This document shows positions 55,473 through 64,000 of a stretch of DNA of 64,000 bases, piece after piece. The notes below the pieces were generated by a model. The model was not told the DNA's origin. It saw only the letters and a list, made by a program, of their open reading frames with translations, and did not search any database. Source of the DNA: Quillaja saponaria (taxonomy: Eukaryota > Streptophyta > Magnoliopsida > Fabales > Quillajaceae). Within the stretch, counting starts at the first letter, position 1. Each line of letters opens with the position of its first letter. The translations under genes and the position numbers were made by a program. The stretch spans positions 33,401,048 to 33,465,047 of the forward strand of contig CM055608.1 of assembly GCA_029379385.1 (NCBI GenBank), written 5' to 3'.

Positions 55473-55875
55473 GTGTTTGGTTAAGCCGCCTGAGATGCTT
55501 GGGATGCCTTGGTTGCGGGACGCAGGCCGTTTGGCACGCACCAGTCAAAACCACATTTACAAGAAGCAGCCCCGGGATGCTTCTCGGACATGTGTTTTAA
55601 GCCACGATTTTCACTAATTTTTTTTTATTTTTTTTTTCATTTACAACTTCTATCTTTATAGTTTATTATCTTTTTGTCACCCTACCAACTAAGTTTTGGA
55701 CAACTTAAATATACTAAAAACAATTATTATTATTATTATTATTATTATATTGAATAACACATAAATAATTTTTAATTAAATTATAATCACAAATCATAAT
55801 TTTTAAACAATTTAAACACATTAAAAATATAACAAGATAGAAACTATGATTCTTGTCTCACCCTTAATCTAATTA
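55473..55875. mobile_element. MITE-like element, copy 2
   Basis: Begins GTGTTTGGTTAAGCCGCC, has a GC-rich left part, a (TTA)n microsatellite at 55724-55748, and ends ATGATTCTTGTCTCACCCTTAATC, matching the layout of 53574-53850. Confidence 0.55.
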
Positions 55876-56608
55876 TATCCTAAAATTTTTATAAATATCT
55901 TAGCTTTGAATATTAGCTCAGTAATAGATATGCATATTAAGCTGCTCCGGAAATACATAAATGCAAAATGAAAAAGGGGGATGCATTTCTTATTATTATA
56001 TTGATGGATAACCATTCTTAGTGTTTTATCACTTGTAGTTATGGGATTCTGCCTAAAGATATCTCTGGGCTATGATTTCCCATTTCTTTATTCACTTCAC
56101 TTCTGCTCTTGTCTACTGATAATAAAAAATCATTATCTAAAATTTTATTTAGCCAATAATACAGGAAAAAAAAAAAATTCCATTTTTAACAAGTTTATGA
56201 AAATAATTTATTTTCTATGCAAAAGTAGTTGTGAAATACAATTTCTTTTTGGTACAAAAATTGACCATTGTTGATATATGTATTCTAGGATCAGTTATAT
56301 CGTAATTCATTGATAAGCTTAAATTTTTGGTTGGACTAAGTGATGTTAATGGATCGGGGTTGACTATTTGATTTTTAAAATTATGTTTCTAATCAAGTCA
56401 AAATTATTTAGTTGAGATGGAATATAATGAAATTAGCTAAATTTTTTTCAAAAAATGATGAATAAATAAATATTAATGTATAAAAAAAAAAAATTAAATA
56501 ATTATTGATTCAATCATTATAAAAATAATACAAAATAATTTCATAAATCATAAAATTATTCTTAGGTTTTCTTAATCATATTAATTAATTAAATTGTGTT
56601 TGATCTAA

Positions 56609-57674
56609 GGGTGTGTTTGGTATGAGGTTAAAAGGGATGGAAGTTTAAAGGAGCAATTATTTACCTCATTTAAGTGTGTTTGGCACAAGAAGCGATTATG
56701 GGATAAAACTTCAATGGGTTAAAGTTGTCCCTTAATTTTGAGGTTAATCATTACACTTTGGGAGGGTAGGCTGCGAGAGGTTAAAGGCAGATACATAAAA
56801 GAACTCAACAGTCTGTCATGTGTGTTTTATAGAATTATGTTGCATGTGTAATTATACACATTGATATTTTATTTGGCCTCATCCTCCTCTAACAACCTAG
56901 AGTTGTTTTAATTTTTTAGTAAAATAATAATTTCAGAATAAAAAATTAGAAATTCATTAAACTAAATATTAACACAAATATAAGAATAAAGGTTTTTATA
57001 TTTACTAAACAAAATTTTAGCATAACATGAGTATTTGGGTATTATTCACTTCATGTTAGCCCAATTGGCTTTTCTCATTTGAGATTTTTAAGCAATCAAA
57101 ACTTCTTTTTTTTAATAATTAAGTTTTTAGGTTTAATGAATGATTTGGTATAAGATTTTTCTTATCATTATCATAAGATTAAATAAATTAAAATAATAAT
57201 TTTTTTTATTCGTTTGTTAATTTAAAACTAGGGTCTTTAATTATTTGACTTAAATATAGTTTTTTGTTAATTGTTTTAACACCTTGTCTATCGATAAACT
57301 CATAAACTAATTGTTTCAAATTAATACTAAGGAAATGAATATGATAGTAAATGAAAAGTGATATTTTATTTTTAAAGAAAAATTGTAGCTTGTATTCATT
57401 GACATATACAATATTTAATTCTTTATTATTATTTTTTTGATATGTTAATATTGTTGGATTAAATAAATAAAAGACATATGATTTTTTTTTCTCATTAATT
57501 ATTAATTCACTACCAACCATGATTAATCTTTAAGAACTGAAAGCTTAACTTCCCATCCATTATCACAACCAATTACAATTAAGCTTAACATTTCTATCAT
57601 TAATGTATGCTCAATGAAATTATCCCCATGGATCACTTAACCCTCAAATCTTTAATCTTCTACCAAACATACCC
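56609..57674. mobile_element. Tourist-like MITE with TAA target duplication
   Basis: Left end GGGTGTGTTTGGTATG and right end (reverse complement) GGGTATGTTTGGTAGA are inverted repeats flanked by TAA on each side (56606-56608, 57675-57677), as in PIF/Harbinger MITEs. The 1066-bp interior has no transposase. The left part repeats the motif GTGTGTTTGG internally at about 56675. Confidence 0.78.
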
Positions 57675-57677
57675 TAA

Positions 57678-58148
57678 ATATAATAGTTTTGAGTTGATTA
57701 AGAATCATATTTTGAAACAATTAAATCTTTGAGGGTAAAAAAAAAAAAAAAGTATTTTTAGACTTGATTAAAAATTATAATTTCTTAAGGACCAAAATAG
57801 AAAATTGTGTACTTATCAGGGACCAAAATAGTAAACAAGTTGTTTTATTTTTTAAATGAGTTGGGTATATTTTAGATCTGTGAATCTTGAACTGATCCGG
57901 GCCCATTACAAACTTTGTTGGACTTTAAATATTTTTCTCTGGACTTTAACATGATAGTAGCGTGTGTGATCAAAGAAGGAAAAACCGAGTGGACTCGCAG
58001 AGCACTGGTTGAGTTGACTCGGTCTCCTTAAAATATCAAAATTCTTCGACCAGATAAGGCAGGAAGTTATGAACACATCTGAAGCTGAGATAATGCAGTA
58101 AGCTCCTTCCTCACTCCCACCAAACGAGCCTTTCTCTCAAATATCACC
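57678..58148. other. RAF1 promoter region
   Basis: No gene. It leads into the RAF1 start and includes a GC-richer stretch at 57960-58060. Confidence 0.35.
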
Positions 58149-59498
58149 ATGCTTTCTTTGTCTGTAAACACTCTGAAATCTCTCTCTCCCAGTATCCACA
58201 ACCACAACAAGTTCCTCTTCTCATCTTTCTCTTACAATCTCCACCAAAACCTCCATAAACCCTCTTGTATTAAACCCATCTCAGCCTCTTATATACCTGC
58301 TTCAACTCCACCTTCAAATCCACAACAACTCTACCAACCCTTTAGGCCTCCCCCTTCCACCACTCTTCCATCGGAATACCGCTCCCTCGATACCAATGGC
58401 CGCATTGGAATACTTGCCAATCGGCTGGGACTCTGGTATGAGTACGCCCTAATCATCCCTTCTCTAATCCAAGAGGGTTTTACTCCTCCTTCAATCGAGG
58501 AAGCCACTGGGATATTCTGCGGTTGAGCAGAATCGTCTTGTTGTTGCAGCCCAGGTGCGTGATTCCCTTGTTAAATCGAATACCGACCCTGAAGTTCTTT
58601 CTGCATTTGACACTGGGGGAGCTGAATTGTTGTATGAGATTCGGCTTGTCAGTGCCACTCAAAGGGCTGCATCTGCCCGATTCGTTATTGAAAACAGGCT
58701 TGATGCAGAGGGAGCTCAAGACCTCGCCCGCGCAATGAAGGATTTCCCTCGTAGGCGCGGGGATAAAGGGTGGGAGAGCTTTGATTATAATCTTCCTGGA
58801 GATTGTCTTTCTTTTATGTATTTTAGGCAGAGTAGGGAACATAAAGACCCATCAGAGCAGAGGACTGCTGCTTTAGAGCTGGCATTGAAGGTTGCCGGAA
58901 CTGAGAGAAGCAAAAGGTACAATTTTGAAGGAATTGGAGGAGAAAATCGGGGGAATCGGGAGGCAAAGAAGAGGGCATTGAAGAAGGGGTTCGGGTTCCG
59001 GTAGTGAGGCTGAAGATGGGTGAAGTGGCTGAGGCTAGTTCTGTAGTTGTGTTGCCGGTTTGTAGGGCGGAGGAGAGATATAGGGAGATTTTGGAAGCAC
59101 CATTTGAGTGCAGGAGTGAGGGTGAGTTTGGTGTGGTGGTATCAGAAAAGGGGTGGAAGAGGTGGGTGGTATTGCCAGGTTGGGAGTATGTGGTTGGGTT
59201 AGGACAAGGGGGAGTTGTTGTGTCATTTGCTGATGCAAGGGCTTTGCCTTGGAAGGTGAATAGGTGGTATAAGGAGGAGTCCATATTGGTGGTGGCTAAT
59301 AGGGGTAGGAAGGAGGTGTCTGCAGATGATGGATTTTATTTGGTGGAAGTTGATGGTAGTGACTGGGGCTTAAAGGTTGAAAGAGGTTCCACATTGAAGG
59401 GAATGGGTGTGAATGAGAGTTTAGGTACTGTAGTTTTAGTGGTTAGGCCACCGAAAGAAAAGACTGAAGATCAATTGGCTGATGATGATTGGGAGTGA
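58149..59498 (+). CDS. RAF1: RuBisCO accumulation factor 1, chloroplastic (three apparent frameshifts)
   Basis: RAF1 is a plastid chaperone that assembles the RuBisCO large subunit into dimers. This single-exon gene has the usual full length (about 450 residues) in pieces. The N-terminal Ser-rich transit peptide and helical domain (GRIGILANRLGLWYEYALII, then PSLIQEGFTPPSIEEATGI) run to about 58513. A second frame runs from about 58520 (AEQNRLVVAAQVRDSLV, GAELLYEIRL, MKDFPRRRGDKGWESFDY) to about 58908. A third covers a short EAK..ILKELEEKIGG stretch. The fourth segment, from about 58955 to 59498, holds the beta domain (VPVVRLKMGEVAEASSVVVL, PWKVNRWYKEESILVV, SLGTVVLVVRPP). Every segment is well conserved, with no decay between breaks. 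The simplest reading is 1-nt indels near 58513, 58908 and a G5 run at about 58947. Confidence 0.92.
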
Positions 59499-60552
59499 AA
59501 CAGCAATGAAGATTGATACCTGTAACATATAGGATTCTTGAAATTTGATACAGGTCAGATGAGCCTCAATCAATGCTCTTCTGAATTCCCATTTTTTTCT
59601 TAGAGAAAGATGGATGTAAACACAAAATTTTGTTGTAATTTGGTATTATATTCTTTATGAAGATTTTAGCCCCTTGTTTCTGTTGTTTGTTTGAATGCAG
59701 CATGCAGATTATAGTTTTAAGATAAGACAGTATAATTGACAATTTTCTGAATTTGCTGCACTTTGCCCATGCTTAGTTGTCTAACCCTGTCCTGAAGGAG
59801 GAAGGCTGAAGTCTCCCACCTTCTTAATTGAAGGAAAACATATAGACACGAAATTCTTCACGCTGACGAATTTGGTTCCACAATGTTCTCCTTGCAATTT
59901 TATTTGATATTCAGAAGAATGGATGAATAGATTTCAGTTCTATAGTACTCATTTGATTGTAGAGTAGCCCTTCTTTTTTTATAGAATCATTTTCATTTCA
60001 GAGACATTTTGTTTTGTTGTTGTGACATAAGAAGATTGGATGTCAATATGAAACTCACCATTCCGTTTTACAGATTTCCTGATTATCTTTGCCCTGTTTA
60101 TTGATTTATGGTGATGTAATTATCTGTAAGATTGGGAGGAGAACATTGTAACATCAACTCTATGCTTAAACTCCTGATAGCCGATTCATTCTTCAAATGT
60201 CTGTCTCATTGTCTATTAAGAAAGACAACTGTGATTAGAAAAAAACCAAAATTTCTATTGTTCTATCTCAAACTATAAAACTGAAATTTATAAGAGTTTG
60301 AATTGTTTAGGTGTCAAATTGAAACTCTTAACTGTCGTATTTTCAATGATATGTGACACCTGAATATCTCCATCCATTTTACATTACACGGATTTATTTA
60401 TAAGAACTACAAGACGCTATTTCAATTAGCTCAGGTTGCTTCTGTAAATCTGTTACGAATATGTCAATAAGAACTATAATTGAGATCAGCACTCTTTCCA
60501 TTCCAGTAGTCCTTTTGTATTTTAGTAAAGTAATTTTTCATTTGTACTTTCC
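59499..60552. other. RAF1 3' flank
   Basis: No further gene was recognised; ordinary AT-rich spacer. Confidence 0.4.
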
Positions 60553-61435
60553 AATGTACCAAAAGGAAAAGTAATTTTTCATGGCTGTAAGTTAACATAG
60601 TAATGACACCGTTTGATGAAGTGTTTTAAATTTAATTAAATGATAACTTTCTATTGGTAGAACAAGAACAAGAACGATGAGGCAGGAGATCTCCATCCTT
60701 GTAAAATTGATTTTCACAGGGCAATTCATCCTATTCAGATGAAGACTATAGTTTTGAAATGAGAATATATATGAGATGGAGCCAATGATTGGTAAATTCA
60801 TCGTAATAATAATGCCAATATTCTTATAATAACTAGTATGACAGTTTTAAATTTAGATTGATTTGAGAATCAAGCTGAATAAGATTTAAGGTGCCAATAT
60901 TTATAATCTTTCCATATATTCTTATAGTGGTTAATTAATAAATGAGTTCCATCTATTTATCTGTTTATATATTATGAAAAGTCCGAGAATTATGGTAGAT
61001 ATGCAAGGCAATCCCTAAAACTATACTTACATTCTTTAATTTAGTTTATCAGAAGAAAAAAAAACTCTTTAATGTTAATATTTACTAAAAGCCTCAATGT
61101 AAAAATGAATCAAAAACTCCCTATTTAGTTTGGCTGCAACTGCAATCTATTCATGTCTGCAATTAGCAATGAATTTCTTCTTAACATTACTAAAATTACG
61201 TGAGAAGGAAGCTCGAAATATGAAAAGTAGTGGTCATCAATACACATAAAGGCATGCTTGATGAAGGAAAATTATTAAATACAAAGCTTACATAAGGACC
61301 AAAATAAACACGACATTATTAAATACTAGACTTAAATCAAAACAAATTGGAATTAACCAATCTAGTTAACAATGCAAGAAAATAAAAATTAACAAAAGGT
61401 CTTAATGCATGTCATGTGCTATATAGGGAATAAAT
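60553..61435. repeat. Tandem duplication, copy 1 of NHL 3' flank
   Basis: Begins AATGTACCAAAAGGAAAA and reads into the end of the NHL gene. The same sequence, over 90 percent identical by eye, recurs from 63138, apart from about 100 bases (near 60975-61075) missing in the second copy. Confidence 0.9.
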
Positions 61436-61981
61436 TCACTTTACAAATTTGCACTTGGTGTTCTTAAACCGATTGGCCGATCCATTATTTGCAGCTAACG
61501 GCACCTTCAATCCGCAAAAGACCTTGGCATCTAACTTATCGAGAAACAGAATGAACCTCATGACAATAGCATAACTTCCATTATCCTTCTCTTTGTTAAA
61601 CAACGAGATCTGTGTATCACTGAGATTCAGCACTTGTTGTCCTCTAAACACGGTATGCATAGAAAATGATTTTCCTCCTTTGTTGACATAGGGGGGCTTC
61701 CACACGGACACGTTTTGGGTACTAAACCTCTGGTCTAGGTAGAAAGCATTGCCTTCAATGGCGGTATAGTCGTAAGTGAACTTCATGCTGGGATTACGGA
61801 TGGTGATGTTAAGAGCCATGCTGTATTGGATAGTCTTATTTGTGTAATCGAACTGTGATAGTGAGGCATCGGTCACGTAAAACTTGGGATTTTGGGGTAA
61901 GAAAACCACCAGACCGATGCAAAGTGTCAGGGACAATAGGACGATTATTGAAGAGGTGATTATGAGAGAACAGCAAGCCAT
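61436..61981 (-). CDS. NDR1/HIN1-like (NHL, LEA_2) membrane protein
   Basis: A single-exon gene, 181 residues. An N-terminal membrane anchor (SLIITSSIIVLLSLTLCIGL, about 5-30) is followed by one LEA_2 domain: FYVTDASLSQFDY, MALNITIRNPSMKFTYDYTA, and a C-terminal KLDAKVFCGLKVPL. Several N-glycosylation-type sites (NKT, NIT, NVS, NLS, NGS) fit an extracellular domain at the plasma membrane. Relatives include NDR1 and the NHL proteins of pathogen response; the precise role here is unknown. A partial second copy starts at 63921 in the same orientation. Confidence 0.88.
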   Translation of the reverse strand: MACCSLIITSSIIVLLSLTLCIGLVVFLPQNPKFYVTDASLSQFDYTNKTIQYSMALNITIRNPSMKFTYDYTAIEGNAFYLDQRFSTQNVSVWKPPYVNKGGKSFSMHTVFRGQQVLNLSDTQISLFNKEKDNGSYAIVMRFILFLDKLDAKVFCGLKVPLAANNGSANRFKNTKCKFVK

Positions 61982-62110
61982 GGAATTGGGATGAGTAAGC
62001 TAGGGATGAAGGATTTGGAGATGAATGAAGAAATTAAGAACAAACAAATGGGAGAGCTAGGTTTGGTTTGGGTTTGGGTTTTTGTGGGATTCAAGTGTGG
62101 GGTGCTGTGC

Positions 62111-62118
62111 TTTATATA
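62111..62118 (-). promoter_or_regulatory. TATA box of the NHL gene
   Basis: TATATAAA on the - strand, 130 bases before the ATG at 61981, giving a leader of about 100 bases. Confidence 0.5.
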
Positions 62119-63137
62119 GATGGGTGTGTCCGTGTAGTGCTAATTATAATTGGAAATTAGTCCCGTAATTTTGTTTTGTAATTACTTGGCACAAACATAC
62201 ATAACAATATACTGACAGTACAAATCTAATTTTACATTAAAAGTTGAGATTGAATTATTTCCGCCAAATATATAGGACACGCTTTAAAATTGATTTCAAC
62301 ACAATATTATATGATCTCATTGCCTTGTATCGCAAGAAATTGTTTTTTTTTTTTTTTTTTTATTGAAATGATAAGAAATCAAATCCGATTTAATTTGCTA
62401 TGAATTACAAAACTTTGTCTACAAGTCTAATTATCAGATGAATTTTTAATTTATCATATTCTTACTCATGAGATTTAAAATTTTACGATTCTCATTTTTG
62501 CGATGCTTTGGATATATTATTTGATTTGTTCTCAATCAATTATGAAACGCGTCCCCCTTCTAAGCCTGTATTACAGGCAGTCTACCATTTATAGCTGCAA
62601 CACGTATAATAATTTCCAATATTTCCTAAACTTTCCTCATAAGGCATGTTTACATTTTGGTTGATTATATTAAATATATATATATATAATTGAATTAATT
62701 TTATTTTTTTTAACCAAAAACTATTTTATTAAATTATAATGGTTAATAAATGATTTAGATCTGTTTATTAGGTCGATAATAGGGTAGATATTCAAATTCA
62801 ATCCCTGAAATTATACATACATTATATATTTTTTTTAAGTTAATAAGGGAAAAAATGATATTGAATATTACAGAAAGCCTTATACATAAAAAGGAATCAT
62901 GTCAGCATTTAGCAATAGCAATGAAATTCTTCTCCACATTCTTTTCGGGACAAAATATGACAATACCCCCCATTAATTAAAGTGATGTTCAATTCTAACC
63001 TTTCATAAATTTCAATTTCAATTTATAAAATTTGGTTATATGAATATAAATTAAAGCAGCTCGTCTTTCTAATTTCAATCAATTTATAAGAATTGGTTAT
63101 ATGTGGGAATAGTTTAATACTAATCATACGTCTTTTT
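62119..63137. other. Spacer between tandem NHL copies
   Basis: AT-rich. 62770-62960 is a third, more diverged relative of the duplicated flank (compare AATCCCTGAAATTATACATA with 61010-61030). A T20 run occurs at about 62342-62361. Confidence 0.5.
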
Positions 63138-63920
63138 AATGTACCAAAAGGAAAAATATTTTTTCATGGCTGTAAGTTAGCAGAGTAATGACACCGTTTG
63201 ATGAAGTGTTTTAAATTTAATTAAATGATAACTTCCTATTGGTAGAACAAGAACGATGAGACATGAGATCTCCATCCTAGCAAAATTGATTTTCACAGGG
63301 CAATTCATCCTATTCAGTCAGATGAAGACTATAGTTTTGAAATGAGAATATATATGAGATGGAGCCAATGATTGGTAAATTCATCGTAATAATGCCAATA
63401 TTCTTATAATAACTAATACGACATGTTTAAATTTAGATTGATTTTAGAATCAAGCTGAATAAGATTTAAGGTGCCAATATTTATAATCTTTCCATATATT
63501 CTTATAGTGGTTAATTAATAAATGAGTTCCATCTATTTATCTGTTTATATATTATGAAATGTTTATATTTGCTAAAGGCCTCATTGTAAAAATGAATCAA
63601 AAACTCCCCATTTAGTTTGGCTGCAACTGTAATCTATTCAGTGTCTGCAATTAACAATGAATTTCTTCTTAACATTACTAAAATTACGTGAGGAGGAAGC
63701 TCGAAATATGAAAAGTGCGGGTCATCAATATACATAAAGGCATGCTTGAAGGAAAATTATTAAATACAAAGCTTACATAAGGACCAAAATAAACACGAAA
63801 TTATTAAATACTAGACGGAAATCAAAACAAATTGGAATTAACCAATCTAGTTAACAATGCAAGAAAAGAAAAATTAACAAAAGGTCATAATGCATGTCAT
63901 GTGCCATATAGGGAACAAAT
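63138..63920. repeat. Tandem duplication, copy 2 of NHL 3' flank
   Basis: Direct repeat of 60553-61435, with about 100 bases deleted and scattered substitutions. Confidence 0.9.
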
Positions 63921-64000
63921 TCACTTTACAAATTTGCACTTAGTGTTCTTAAACCCATTGGCTGATCCATTATTTGCAGCTAAGGGCACCTTCAATCCGC
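63921..64000 (-). CDS. Second NHL gene, 3' end only (cut by window edge)
   Basis: The last 26 codons and the stop of a tandem NHL paralogue, in the same orientation as 61436-61981. It differs by a few bases. The remainder lies beyond the window, so whether it is intact cannot be judged. Confidence 0.8.
   Translation of the reverse strand, partial: GLKVPLAANNGSANGFKNTKCKFVK

Noticed and set aside
58823..59284. 153-codon open frame on the - strand
   Set aside because: Antisense of RAF1; its composition follows from the opposite strand.

Overview
The window is nuclear DNA from a flowering plant, most likely a eudicot. The evidence is intron-split genes with GT..AG introns, plant-only families (PEPC kinase, R2R3-MYB, AP2/ERF, RuBisCO accumulation factor, NDR1/HIN1-like), chloroplast-type N-termini, and AT-rich spacers full of small non-autonomous DNA transposons. 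There is no operon logic. The genes are mostly independent single units. No species can be named from the sequence alone.

Layout: (1) 2-2480, + strand, the 3' part of a JMJ14/15/18-type histone H3K4 demethylase (FYRN and FYRC domains). (2) 3146-7290, - strand, an L-threonine aldolase whose ten exons can be joined in frame. (3) 9726-15213, - strand, the spliceosome/MAC protein CDC5. (4) 17737-22863, - strand, a chloroplast membrane protein of the DUF3353 (CPP1-like) family. (5) 23498-24442, - strand, an R2R3-MYB. (6) 25107-26418, + strand, a small two-exon gene of unknown kind. (7) 27300-31490, a broken segmental copy of CDC5, split by about 2.5 kb that carries an inverted repeat of an unknown element. 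(8) 33515-34557, + strand, PEPC kinase. (9) 38498-42473, - strand, a PP1 catalytic subunit. (10) 44051-48672, + strand, an ASCH-domain protein with a LINE remnant and a hAT-like element in its first intron. (11) 49235-49501, a small secreted proline-rich peptide gene. (12) 50063-52186, two head-to-head cysteine-rich secreted (thionin-like) paralogues. (13) 52656-53282, - strand, a group IX ERF. (14) 53570-57677, three MITE-like elements. (15) 58149-59498, + strand, RuBisCO accumulation factor 1. (16) 60553-64000, an NHL (LEA_2) gene and the start of a tandem duplicate that runs off the window end.

Two themes stand out. First, several conserved genes (CDC5, DUF3353, RAF1, perhaps the demethylase) are interrupted by apparent 1-nt indels, several of them at mononucleotide runs. 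This suggests uncorrected consensus errors in the assembly, although true pseudogenization cannot be excluded by eye. Second, duplication has been active: a CDC5 segmental copy that kept its intron, a tandem NHL duplication, the cysteine-rich gene pair, a 60-bp tandem repeat, a 16-residue duplication in PP1, and several MITEs with recognisable target-site duplications. I found no convincing new multi-gene system. The least explained item is the short unknown sequence family present at about 26.3, 30.1 and 30.9 kb.

All exon boundaries were derived by hand from splice signals and reading frame and may be off by a few bases.
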